Source: Rickettsiales bacterium UBA4311 (GTDB taxonomy: Bacteria; Pseudomonadota; Alphaproteobacteria; Rickettsiales; Deianiraeaceae). Taken from it: 64,000 bases of DNA. Positions within the stretch are counted from its first letter, which is position 1. Every line of letters begins with the position of its first letter. The notes below the pieces were generated by a model, which searched no databases, was not told the origin of the DNA, and was given only the letters and a program-made list of their open reading frames with translations. Where the stretch lies: assembly GCA_002394665.1 (NCBI GenBank), contig DGUL01000011.1, positions 30,189-94,188 on the forward strand. The letters run 5' to 3'. The position numbers and the translations under genes were made by a program. Shown here piece after piece: positions 34,819 through 44,013 of this stretch.

Positions 34819-34994
34819 AAAAAACAGCAATCCGCCGACAAATTTTACGGAAAACTTAATTGTCAACGATTATTGACTTTTACAATCCATAAAACACAAG
34901 CAAGCATGAGGATTGCAACAATAGTTATATCTGTAATAATAGTCTTATCTTTCGTTATAACGGGGCTCGTTGGTCTGTTTTAACGATTTCCCAG

Positions 34995-35546
34995 CTACCA
35001 AAGCAATGCGATGATTTTCCTACCAGTCAATTTTGGCCCTTCTATTGTTTTATAATAACCATTTAGTCTTCTGCATATGTCATTCATAACTTCCATTGCG
35101 TAGTCTACTCTTGGCATATCACGACCTTTTAACTGCATAACAAGTTGAACTCTGCTTTTATCGGTTAAAAATTCTATAACTTTTCTCAATTTTATACCTA
35201 TATCATTCTCGCTGATACCAATAGAAAATTGCACCTCTTTTAGTTTTCCAGCTCCGCCTTTGTTATTGCCTTTATTTTTTTTCTGTTGTTCATATTTGAA
35301 TTTACCATAATCACATATTTTACAAACAGGAGGCACAGCTTTTGGAGATACATTTACAAGTTCAAGACCTGCTTCTTTTGCTTTTCTTAGAGCCATAGGT
35401 GTAGGAACTACACCAACCATTTCGCCATTTTCATCTATCAATCTAACTTCCGGAATTGAATTCCAATTAAACTCATTTTCCTTTTTTTGCTTCTTTTTAT
35501 CGTAAAAATCAGCACTACTGCTTACTTTTCTTAAAACTCTACCCAC
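34995..35546 (-). CDS. infC: Translation initiation factor IF-3
   Basis: A 183-residue IF-3, which binds the 30S subunit and checks start-codon pairing. N-terminal domain motif EVRLIDENGEMVGVVPTPMALRKA; linker KNKGNNKGG; C-terminal domain KLRKVIEFLTDKSRVQLVMQL with KGRDMPRVDYAME. GTG 35546 with AAGG upstream is the start; infC commonly uses rare starts. rpmI and rplT, which usually follow infC, are absent here, so the gene is isolated from that operon. Confidence 0.9.
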   Translation of the reverse strand: MGRVLRKVSSSADFYDKKKQKKENEFNWNSIPEVRLIDENGEMVGVVPTPMALRKAKEAGLELVNVSPKAVPPVCKICDYGKFKYEQQKKNKGNNKGGAGKLKEVQFSIGISENDIGIKLRKVIEFLTDKSRVQLVMQLKGRDMPRVDYAMEVMNDICRRLNGYYKTIEGPKLTGRKIIALLW

Positions 35547-35630
35547 CTTAAAAAAACTAAAAACCTATAAAGAATAAAATAAAAATATTAAAAACAACAA
35601 TTTTTTTAAATTTTACAACCAAATTGTATG

Positions 35631-38600
35631 CTAAATTTTAGTTATACTTCTTACTTTAAAATCAAAATCGTTTTGACTAACTATTTTACCAAAATCGTTT
35701 TTTTGCATCGCGATCGTGTAATACATAAACCTCGTATTTTCAAGCTTGGATGTTCTTTTTATAGCTCCATCTTTGTCAAAAATCGTCAAGACAACTCTAT
35801 TTGAAGGATAAAAATTTGATAGATCTGTCAATTTATAGTTTTTTCTTGCAGAAAATGACAAAAGAATATCGCCATTTTGCATAGTTTTTTTATCTAAATT
35901 ATGAATATCAAAATCCATCAAGCTTTTGCCTATTGGAACGATTTTTTGACTTTCTACATTCAATAAAGTATCACCATCAGAAAGAACTTTAAAAAATATA
36001 GGCTTGTCTTTCTTTGTTGTTGGAATACTTACGGATAAAAGGTCGTTATCAATCAAAACAACTCTCTCACCAATTTTGTGTTTTCCAGTTTCGCTGTCTG
36101 TATTAAACCTTCCTCTCAGTAAATGAGAAATTATAAAAATGTTTTTTCCAATTTGTTCAACATCGCGAAAAGCAATAATTTCATTGCCAACGAGTATTTT
36201 ATTTTTTAATTGTGAAAATTCTTCATCCGTTATTGATAAAAGTTTTCCATCTTCATTTTTTAAGCTAATTGTGATTTTACTCTTTTCATCAATATAATTT
36301 GAAGAAATTTCAACATTTTTTAAATTAAAATTCACCACACTCCCTATTGTCGTTTGTGTGTTTATGTGAGCGAAAATATTATAGTTTTTTTCTTCATCAA
36401 GAGAATAATATAAAGTTGCACCTTTCCAGTTTTCGTCATCACTCCAAATAGCACAATTTAAAGTAAAGTTTTCAGTTGTAATATCGTTCATTGTGTTATA
36501 AAACTCAAAAAGTTCAAAGTTAGTTTTTGGAATATAACTCGTGTTTTCTGTGTTGCTTGTTTTTTTTGATGAAAAAGTATCACTTGAATAAGACAAATTT
36601 GTTAAAATTTCACTATTTTCATCGTAAGAAAAACCAATGATTTTTAAAGTTACGTTTTCTTCAATTTCGAGGTTTTTTACCAAAATATGATGTTCTTCGC
36701 CTTGATATTTCAAAACCAATTTATCGAGTGGTGAAATTGATAAATAGGAAATTGGTAAATTTATTTGATAAGTTGTTTTTTGATTTGATAAAAATGACAA
36801 AACACTCCAAGTAATTTCTTGTGCTCTTCCGGCGTTCATAGGAATTTTTACAGAAGTGCTGTAATAACTATTATTTTTTTCAGCATTTTTTGCGATAGCT
36901 GTTGAAGAATTGTAATTTTTATCAATATCTATAAATAACATTTCAACAGAAGAGGGAATATTGTTTTCTCCTATATTTTCAGTAAAAAACATCTTTTTTT
37001 TTGCATTCTCATCAACAATTATATCGTCTTCGTCAACGATGTGTGTTTTTGAATTTGTTAGAGATTTAAAAAATATTTTCCCATCATCAAGATAAGCATC
37101 AAAACGAAAAGCTATTGCAAGGGTTTTTAAATGATTTAAAGCTGTTTTTTTATCATCAATTACATAGCCGGTAATTACTTCATCTTTTAACAAACTTGTA
37201 TCATATTCATCAGCATTCAAGCCCGCTTGTTTGCATAAAAAATTTATTACATTTGAAAGCAGGGAAGCCCCACCTTTTCCGTTTAAAAAATGTCCGTATT
37301 TCCAACAATCTGCATCGGCCCAAACATTGCTCAAATTTGGAAAATATGGATAAGGACGAGCGTCCCAAGTGTATAAAAATTTGTTTTCTACAAATTCACT
37401 ATTTTGCCAAGCAAGTTCAGTTGCTTTTATTGCAATTCTTTGAGCTTTAAAATCAGTATTTCCTGCCGAATGTCGTGGAAAAGCACTATCAAGACTTCCT
37501 TTTGAATAAAAAACATTTGGTTGATTTGTGCAACAATCCACGGAAGGAAAACCATATTCTGTGAACCAGATTTTTTTACTTTTTGGAACCCATTCAGTTT
37601 TTTCTCCGTCAGAATTATAATGTTCGTTTTTCCAAAACCATTCCACATTTTTCCACGCAAAAGCAGGGTCTAAATCTCTTTTTATAGTTCTTCCTTCGTC
37701 TTTATAATAAAAATCATATCCCTCTCCACTTGTCCAACCTTTTTGTATTTCTTCAATATCATAAGTACTTTTCGTTTCGTCTGTAAGTGGAAAGTACGCA
37801 TCAATACCTATGAAATCTATATTTCTATTCGCCCAAAGCTTGTCAAGATTATAATTTCCTCTTTCATTGTGATGATATTCGCTCCAATCTGCTGCATAAG
37901 TTATTTTTGTGTCATTTTTAACTATTTTCTTTACATATTCAGCAAGCTTGCAAAATTCGTCAACTGCCGGATATGTGTTTTTTATTTCATTAAATATTCC
38001 AGTAATTCCAACCATCTCACTTCCAATTATTACAGCATCAATTTCATCTTTTAAAAGTTTGGAATAGTGCAAAACAAAAGAATTATAACCATTTGTTTTG
38101 TTAAAAAAGTTCTCAATTTTATCGGCACTTCCCTTTATATGTCCTCGCCAAGGTTTTTTATCGGCATCAACCATCAACATTGGGTATAAACACAATTTTA
38201 AGCCTCTTCTTTTAATTTCTTGTGCGTATCTTTTAACACAAGTATCGCTTGGTGTTCCTCCGTATCTTATATTTCCTTCATCATCTAAACCAACAAGTTT
38301 TGCGTTCGCCCTTGTTTTTGTTCCAACTTGCCAATTATCCGGTAAAGTTTTGCTATTTCTATTTTCACAGGCAGGATAAATATTTGCTTCATCGCTATTT
38401 AAACTATCGCAAAACCAGCAAACAACCAAAGAGACCCATTCAAGATTTGGAAAAGTTCGTTGCAAATCATTCAAACTATCAACGGCATCTGTGTTTTTCA
38501 TTGCAGTATGATTATTTAAGATTGTTGCTTTTTCTGTTTCGTAAAAAGTATTTGCAATCCATTCACCATTTAACTTTTTTTGCGTAATAGTATCATAAAC

Positions 38601-39299
38601 GAATTCCCCACTTCCAGGTATTATCGTTATTGATTTTACAAGATTTTCCATTTCTTCGTTTTCATTTGTTATGCTTTTATTTCTAACGACATCAAAAGTG
38701 AAGTTTGGAATTACACCACCAAATTCTTCCATTGGAAACTCTGTAAAGACAACATAACATAAACCACGAAATGCAGGGGTATTTTCCCCTAAGTAGCTTT
38801 TTATTGTTGTGTCTGCCCGTTGCTCGTTATCTCCGTAATAAATTTTTATGTTATAAGTTGTTAAGTTTAAAACCTCATCATTTGCATAAATATTTTTAAT
38901 TTCATCAACAACGCCATTACATAAAGCAATTGCGAAGCTTCCACGGACAAAATATTCTGTATAAGCACTTTGTTGTCCGTATTTTGTCATTTTAGAAGGA
39001 TGATAAATACTTGTTTTTTTTATTTCACTTGTCCAAATTACATTACCAGAAATGCGAACAGAACCAAAAACTTCCGGAATAACTTTATTGTAAGTTGAAG
39101 TTTGAAGATTTAAATCTTTAAATTCCGTTGTTTCTTCCGCTGAACTGCTTTTTAGTAGTTTGAAAACATTTGAAAAACTCAAACCCAATGAACTTAAAGA
39201 AGGACAACCAAGAGATGAAAAAACGGAATTAGTTGCACGTGAGAAAAAAGAATTAATCACGGAGCTTGAACCACTGCTAAAATTACTAAAACCAAACAT
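35631..39299 (-). CDS. GTA-type TIM-barrel baseplate (megatron) protein
   Basis: A 1222-residue protein resembling the gp15/host-specificity protein of the Rhodobacter gene transfer agent, a baseplate hub with a TIM-barrel glycoside-hydrolase-like domain. The barrel covers about residues 250-640, with VVCWFCDSLNSDEANI, AVIIGSEMVGITG and KIWFTEYGFPSVDC (probable acidic active-site residues). The C-terminal 500 residues are beta-rich, as in tail tip proteins. The gene is full-length, has no other GTA gene nearby and sits between infC and a VirB2-like gene. Dispersed, conserved GTA genes are known in Rickettsiales. The start is ATG 39299. Confidence 0.75.
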   Translation of the reverse strand: MFGFSNFSSGSSSVINSFFSRATNSVFSSLGCPSLSSLGLSFSNVFKLLKSSSAEETTEFKDLNLQTSTYNKVIPEVFGSVRISGNVIWTSEIKKTSIYHPSKMTKYGQQSAYTEYFVRGSFAIALCNGVVDEIKNIYANDEVLNLTTYNIKIYYGDNEQRADTTIKSYLGENTPAFRGLCYVVFTEFPMEEFGGVIPNFTFDVVRNKSITNENEEMENLVKSITIIPGSGEFVYDTITQKKLNGEWIANTFYETEKATILNNHTAMKNTDAVDSLNDLQRTFPNLEWVSLVVCWFCDSLNSDEANIYPACENRNSKTLPDNWQVGTKTRANAKLVGLDDEGNIRYGGTPSDTCVKRYAQEIKRRGLKLCLYPMLMVDADKKPWRGHIKGSADKIENFFNKTNGYNSFVLHYSKLLKDEIDAVIIGSEMVGITGIFNEIKNTYPAVDEFCKLAEYVKKIVKNDTKITYAADWSEYHHNERGNYNLDKLWANRNIDFIGIDAYFPLTDETKSTYDIEEIQKGWTSGEGYDFYYKDEGRTIKRDLDPAFAWKNVEWFWKNEHYNSDGEKTEWVPKSKKIWFTEYGFPSVDCCTNQPNVFYSKGSLDSAFPRHSAGNTDFKAQRIAIKATELAWQNSEFVENKFLYTWDARPYPYFPNLSNVWADADCWKYGHFLNGKGGASLLSNVINFLCKQAGLNADEYDTSLLKDEVITGYVIDDKKTALNHLKTLAIAFRFDAYLDDGKIFFKSLTNSKTHIVDEDDIIVDENAKKKMFFTENIGENNIPSSVEMLFIDIDKNYNSSTAIAKNAEKNNSYYSTSVKIPMNAGRAQEITWSVLSFLSNQKTTYQINLPISYLSISPLDKLVLKYQGEEHHILVKNLEIEENVTLKIIGFSYDENSEILTNLSYSSDTFSSKKTSNTENTSYIPKTNFELFEFYNTMNDITTENFTLNCAIWSDDENWKGATLYYSLDEEKNYNIFAHINTQTTIGSVVNFNLKNVEISSNYIDEKSKITISLKNEDGKLLSITDEEFSQLKNKILVGNEIIAFRDVEQIGKNIFIISHLLRGRFNTDSETGKHKIGERVVLIDNDLLSVSIPTTKKDKPIFFKVLSDGDTLLNVESQKIVPIGKSLMDFDIHNLDKKTMQNGDILLSFSARKNYKLTDLSNFYPSNRVVLTIFDKDGAIKRTSKLENTRFMYYTIAMQKNDFGKIVSQNDFDFKVRSITKI

Positions 39300-39364
39300 A
39301 TCGCTTGGTTAAATGATTATTAAAAACAAACACGGAAGACAACACAACGAAGAATGAATAAAAA

Positions 39365-39853
39365 TCAGCCAACTGCATTATACAAAGTCTCCTCGTCGTA
39401 TTCATCGGCACATTTTCCCGGTGGAGTGCTTGTATCTACAAGTTCGCACATTTGATATTTATAACCAGTAAGCAAATAAACAACTTGATAAGAGCCAAAA
39501 ATGCAAACTACGCCGACAAAAAAAGTTATAAGCGAACGATAACCGAGCTTTCCAAAAATACCAGCCAAACCCATACTTATAACAACAAGAGCTGTAATTC
39601 CCCGACCAAATGATCCAGTAAGAAAATTATGCATTAGACAAACCTGACGAATTGGTAGAATTATCTCACAACATCCGTTTGCTACTGTCGAGCCATCGTA
39701 ATCTCCAATTCCTCCAACACAAACAAAACCCGGACGACAATCAGAAGACAAATTGCATCTCATTCTTTTTGCATTTGCAGATGCTATACCGCAACATATG
39801 GAGAAAAACAAGAAAGAAAAAAATAAAAATTTTAATGCGTTCGGTTTTTTCAT
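39365..39853 (-). CDS. VirB2/TrbC-like pilin
   Basis: A 162-residue protein with a signal peptide (FLFFSFLFFSICCGIASANA) and two hydrophobic segments around residues 85-130 (ITALVVISMGLAGIFG and LITFFVGVVCIFGSY). The LPIRQVCLMHNFLTGSFGRGI segment is typical of rickettsial VirB2 pilins of P-type type IV secretion. Cysteines in the mature N-terminus (SSDCRPGFVC) could form disulfides. Isolated virB2 copies are known in Rickettsiales. It follows the GTA gene in the same direction, but no other vir genes lie in this window. Confidence 0.6.
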   Translation of the reverse strand: MKKPNALKFLFFSFLFFSICCGIASANAKRMRCNLSSDCRPGFVCVGGIGDYDGSTVANGCCEIILPIRQVCLMHNFLTGSFGRGITALVVISMGLAGIFGKLGYRSLITFFVGVVCIFGSYQVVYLLTGYKYQMCELVDTSTPPGKCADEYDEETLYNAVG

Positions 39854-39872
39854 TTTAAAGTTGCTTTATAAC

Positions 39873-40604
39873 TTATTTTATAACTCTTCTCGCTTCTTCC
39901 AAATCCTCTGCAACATCAACACTTATAGGAAAAGTTTTTGAAATTATTGCTGATATAGTTAAGCCGTTTTCTAATACTCTCAATTGTTCAAGTTTTTCGC
40001 TTTTTTCCAATGGGGAAGGTTGTAAGCTGATAAACTTTTTCAAACTTTCAAAGGTATATCCATAAATCCCAAGATGTGCAAAAGCATCGCCATCTCCATA
40101 AGGCACATTTGAGCGACTAAAATATAAACATTTATGAATATCATCGCTATTTGTATTTGAAATTACAGCTTTAACACATTGTTTTTTTTCTCTCCAAGAA
40201 TTATCCTCAATTTTATAAACAGCAGTAATTATGTCTGCAACATTTTTATGAACCGCCTCGCAAACATCTTCAATGACTTTTGCATCAATATTTGGCATAT
40301 CGCCTTGCAGGTTAATAACATAATCGTATTTTTTTCCACTCTTCTCCAATGCTTGATAGACCCTGTCTGTTCCAGAAGGCAAGCTGTCGTCAGTTAATAT
40401 TGCAATTCCGCCAAATTTTTCAACAACATCAACAACATCTTGGTTTTCCGTCGCAACTATAACATCACATAAACCGCTATTTTTTGCTATATCCATAACT
40501 CTTACGACCATAGGTTTTCCATTTATATCCATTAAAGATTTTCCTCTTAATCTTGTAGATCCGTAGCGGGCAGGAATAATTATCGCAGTATCACTATATT
40601 TCAT
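39873..40604 (-). CDS. kdsB: CMP-KDO synthetase (KdsB)
   Basis: A 243-residue CMP-3-deoxy-manno-octulosonate cytidylyltransferase, which activates KDO for the lipopolysaccharide inner core. Motifs: IIPARYGSTRLRGKSL (nucleotide binding), SGTDRVYQA, INLQGDMPNI (D-x-D region) and FSRSNVPYGDGDAFAHLGIYGY. ATG 40604 is the start instead of the upstream TTG. Its presence implies that the bacterium still makes LPS. Confidence 0.9.
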   Translation of the reverse strand: MKYSDTAIIIPARYGSTRLRGKSLMDINGKPMVVRVMDIAKNSGLCDVIVATENQDVVDVVEKFGGIAILTDDSLPSGTDRVYQALEKSGKKYDYVINLQGDMPNIDAKVIEDVCEAVHKNVADIITAVYKIEDNSWREKKQCVKAVISNTNSDDIHKCLYFSRSNVPYGDGDAFAHLGIYGYTFESLKKFISLQPSPLEKSEKLEQLRVLENGLTISAIISKTFPISVDVAEDLEEARRVIK

Positions 40605-40735
40605 TAGCAATTGACTAAAACTTAATGCTTATTTTTTAAAATCAATTTTCTTGAATTTATAAAAAAAACAACCAGTAGTTAAATTTTGCTTGACAAAATG
40701 AATTAAATATTGTTTTTTTTTTACAAAATGTTTTT

Positions 40736-41383
40736 ATGTGCCCCCTAAGCAAGAAATTGCAAACTATTTGCTTACTTTTTTTATTATTAGTGAATTTTGC
40801 TTTTAATTCAAATACCTCAAAAGCTACTATATTTGACGAGCACGTTTACGGACGTGCAAGGGGGTATATTGGAATTGCCTTACAGGTTTCACAAGTTAAA
40901 TACGAGACAAATAAACGTTTTGCGAATTTACCAGTAATAATTGGTGCTGGATATAACCTTTATTTCAACATTTATGAAACTTTTCATCCTTTCGTTGGTG
41001 TTGAATTTCAAGGAAGAATACCGACGATTAAAAAGAAATATAATACAATTTATGATGACGATTTACAACTAAATGTAAGAAGGTATTACGAAGAGGTATT
41101 TTTAGCACATTTTAAGGTCGGTGCAAGAATTGTTTTAGATGACAGATTTTCGGTAAGTCCTTATGGGTTTGTTGGCTTTAATGTCGCGAGAATAAAAACA
41201 TCACTTGCCGATTTCAATAAAATAGAAAATATCGCAGACGTAAGCACTGGTTTTGGAGGCGAGCTTACCATAAATAATATGTTTTTAATCGCATTAGAAT
41301 ACAGATACAGCAAATCAGAAAAAGCTATGGTAAAAATGGATAATCACAACATTGAAGCAAAGTTTGGTGTAGAATTTTTGTAA
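40736..41383 (+). CDS. Outer-membrane beta-barrel protein
   Basis: A 215-residue secreted protein with a signal peptide (TICLLFLLLVNFAFNS). The mature part has the alternating pattern of an eight-stranded beta-barrel: FHPFVGVEFQGRIP, VSPYGFVGFNVARI, FLIALEYRYSKSEKAMV, and a C-terminal NIEAKFGVEFL ending in an aromatic/hydrophobic residue. It probably sits in the outer membrane as a surface antigen. ATG 40736 has a long T-run upstream. A TTGACA at 40690-40695 might belong to its promoter, but no good -10 is visible. Confidence 0.65.
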   Translation: MCPLSKKLQTICLLFLLLVNFAFNSNTSKATIFDEHVYGRARGYIGIALQVSQVKYETNKRFANLPVIIGAGYNLYFNIYETFHPFVGVEFQGRIPTIKKKYNTIYDDDLQLNVRRYYEEVFLAHFKVGARIVLDDRFSVSPYGFVGFNVARIKTSLADFNKIENIADVSTGFGGELTINNMFLIALEYRYSKSEKAMVKMDNHNIEAKFGVEFL

Positions 41384-41488
41384 TCGTTTCTCCGATTAGT
41401 TTTTTCGTCAATTTCTTTTAGACAATTTTAGAAGTATAATTTTAAAAATAAATTGACAATCATAAACGGCTTTATTTATTAAAGGTGG

Positions 41489-42790
41489 ATGTTGGCTTTA
41501 CTTTTAAAGAAATTGAGTTTTGAATACACAATTTTAAATTTCGGCTTTGCTATCAATGGCGTTTCCTTTTGTTTAAAAACTTCATTTATTTCAAACGTCT
41601 TTGTGTTTTTAATTCTTTTTATGTATCTAATGACCTCAATTTATAGTATTGGATATATGAACTTCGAAAGGGATAAACACAAAATGAGATTTCATATTTT
41701 TACATTCCTTTCTGTTTTGAGTTGCATAGGATTAGCATACTCCGGCAATCTTATAACGGCATTTATTTTTTATGATTTATTATCTGTTTTTACATATATG
41801 CTCGTCAAACACCACGGCGACGAAAATAGCGAAAGACACGCGTTTTCTTATGCGATGTATTTAATTCTTCCATCAACTTTATTGCTTTTACCGGCAATCG
41901 TTGCTATTTATTACCTCGCGGGGCACACAAATTTTTCAGTTAATGGAATAATTACATCGGTTCCAATATCAAAAGGTTATATTAACATTCTGTTTTTATT
42001 GTTTATGTATGGAATTTCAAAGACTGCTATTTATCCACTACATAAATGGCTAATTCATGCAATGGTCGCCCCGAGCCCAGTCAGCGCCTTGTTGCACGCT
42101 GTTCTTGTTGTAAAAGGCGGATTATTTTTTCTTTATAAAGTTGTCAGTGAGACTTTTGGATTGCAATTTTTACGAGAAAACATTTATACAATATGCGATA
42201 TTTATTGGCCTTTGTACGTTGCTTGTTTTGGTATTATTGTAGCAGGAATTTCTGCAATAGGTAGCAAAAATATAAAAGAGCGTCTTGCGTATTCAACCAT
42301 AAGCCAGATTGGATATGTCTCTATGTGTATATTTTGTTTTACCGAGGAGAGTATGATGGGAGCAAAAATGCATTTTTTGGCTCACTCATTTGCAAAAATT
42401 CTATTATTCTACTATGCTGGTTATCTACTTGCTAGGTATCATTGCTATAATGTCGGCGAATTAAAACTTCGTCGTAATGGTTTTAATATATTTTTATCAA
42501 CAATCTTTCTTATTCCTTGTTTAAGCCTTTTAAGTTTTCCTTTAACTTTCGGAAGTATTGCAAAGAGTGCAATTTTAAAAACCACTATAACTTCAAATAC
42601 TGGCTTTTTAATAATTCCAACAATCTTAATTGGAACAATTGTATGTGTGCTGTATTTATTTCCAATAGTCAATCACTTAGTTAATTTTAACAACAATAGA
42701 AGATTTTTTGACCAGTCTTTTTCAACTGCGACAATATACATTCCATCGTTAATAATTTCTTTATTGATAATAGCTTTATTCGTTTGCTGA
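41489..42790 (+). CDS. MrpD-like proton antiporter subunit
   Basis: A 433-residue membrane protein with about twelve hydrophobic helices, resembling the D subunit of multisubunit Na+/H+ antiporters and NuoL/M/N (proton_antipo_M). The diagnostic region is PLHKWLIHAMVAPSPVSAL followed by HAVLVVKGG, with a conserved Lys in helix 7/8 motifs, and ISQIGYVSMCIFCF later. AAGGTGG at 41482-41488 is its ribosome binding site. No other Mrp genes are next to it, as in Rickettsiales where such subunits are scattered. Confidence 0.7.
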   Translation: MLALLLKKLSFEYTILNFGFAINGVSFCLKTSFISNVFVFLILFMYLMTSIYSIGYMNFERDKHKMRFHIFTFLSVLSCIGLAYSGNLITAFIFYDLLSVFTYMLVKHHGDENSERHAFSYAMYLILPSTLLLLPAIVAIYYLAGHTNFSVNGIITSVPISKGYINILFLLFMYGISKTAIYPLHKWLIHAMVAPSPVSALLHAVLVVKGGLFFLYKVVSETFGLQFLRENIYTICDIYWPLYVACFGIIVAGISAIGSKNIKERLAYSTISQIGYVSMCIFCFTEESMMGAKMHFLAHSFAKILLFYYAGYLLARYHCYNVGELKLRRNGFNIFLSTIFLIPCLSLLSFPLTFGSIAKSAILKTTITSNTGFLIIPTILIGTIVCVLYLFPIVNHLVNFNNNRRFFDQSFSTATIYIPSLIISLLIIALFVC

Positions 42791-42826
42791 TAATTTTTTT
42801 TTTGATAAAATCCCAAAGCTTGTAAT

Positions 42827-43999
42827 TTGGCTCTAAAAACTTGGGAAATTGTTGCAATAATTGTTTCTGTCATTGTTATTTTGAGTATTCTTGCTTTTTC
42901 GCTTTTAAGCAACGACGATAAGAAGAAAAAAGAAGAAAATCAAAATAATAGTCAGTTTTGGTCGCAAAATAATCAAAATATTAAATCAAATAATCCACCA
43001 TTACAACAACATTACGTTAATCAAGATGTTTCTTTATCTAAAAAATCGGAAAAAAATAACGATAAAAAATCTGAGTCAGTTATAGAATACAACGCTCCAC
43101 ATAGGAATATTCCTACTTCTGCAAATCAATTTATCCCAATAAAAACAGAAAAAATATCATTAGAATTATCACAAAAGCAAAAAGGAAACAAAAGTAACAT
43201 TCGTTCAAAAGGACAGGGTTTCACTCCTGCGAAAGGCAAAGGTAAATCTAAATCCATTATGTTTATTAATTTGCAATCTGCGGATGCTCCTACTTTGACA
43301 ACTTGCTCATTAAATGAACAAGGAGCTATAGTTAAAACGCATAACCAGATCAGTTTTGCCGAATACAAAAATCAACTTCAAAGTCTTTGCAATAATATCT
43401 CCAATATTAACGACATAAACAATCCCCAATTACTTGCAACACAACCTCAATTTTTAGGTTGCAAAGCACTGCTGAGTGATCCATATTTTGACACAGAAAA
43501 ATTCAAAGATTTTTTTCTTAACGAGTTCGCTGGAGATAAAAATATAAACAATCTTGAAAAAGTGCCGATTTTATTAACCGGTACGGATTCAATTGTTACG
43601 ACATTGTTTTTAGATGATGGTAATCAAATTGTTTCAAAGACTTTTCCATGCATTAATAAAGATATTTCAATAAAAAAAGACGACACATTGTGCGCAACCA
43701 CGGCTGGCACATATGATGATAAAGCAAAAAAACTTCTTTTAACACTCTCTGGCAAAATCGAATATTCTAAGAATAATTCTGGACTGGGAGGACAAAAACA
43801 ATATTTTATTTCAAAAATAGAACTTGGTAGCCCTGCAATCATTAAAGAACAAGGAAGCTCTTCTGGCACTTCTTTTACTAAGGCAACGCTGAATCCAAAT
43901 AGCATCATACTGGAAGAACACGGAAATAAACAAATAAATAACAGCAACATATTATCTTGTTTAAATGCAGGACATACTTTAGCTGAGTTAGGGTTTTAA
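42827..43999 (+). CDS. Membrane-anchored hypothetical protein
   Basis: A 390-residue protein of unknown family. One N-terminal transmembrane segment (VAIIVSVIVILSILAFSLL) is followed by a charged, N/K/Q-rich linker to residue 140. A C-terminal globular domain (about 150-390) contains a few cysteines (CKALL, FPCINK, LSCLNAGHTLAE). The start is TTG 42827; no ATG lies before the membrane segment. It is probably anchored in the inner membrane facing the periplasm. Confidence 0.55.
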   Translation: MALKTWEIVAIIVSVIVILSILAFSLLSNDDKKKKEENQNNSQFWSQNNQNIKSNNPPLQQHYVNQDVSLSKKSEKNNDKKSESVIEYNAPHRNIPTSANQFIPIKTEKISLELSQKQKGNKSNIRSKGQGFTPAKGKGKSKSIMFINLQSADAPTLTTCSLNEQGAIVKTHNQISFAEYKNQLQSLCNNISNINDINNPQLLATQPQFLGCKALLSDPYFDTEKFKDFFLNEFAGDKNINNLEKVPILLTGTDSIVTTLFLDDGNQIVSKTFPCINKDISIKKDDTLCATTAGTYDDKAKKLLLTLSGKIEYSKNNSGLGGQKQYFISKIELGSPAIIKEQGSSSGTSFTKATLNPNSIILEEHGNKQINNSNILSCLNAGHTLAELGF

Positions 44000-44013
44000 A
44001 AAATAAAAAGACT

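Noticed and set aside
34867..34994. Small membrane-like frame after infC
   Set aside because: It has one hydrophobic segment but no ATG, GTG or TTG before it; no ribosomal protein (rpmI) is seen either.
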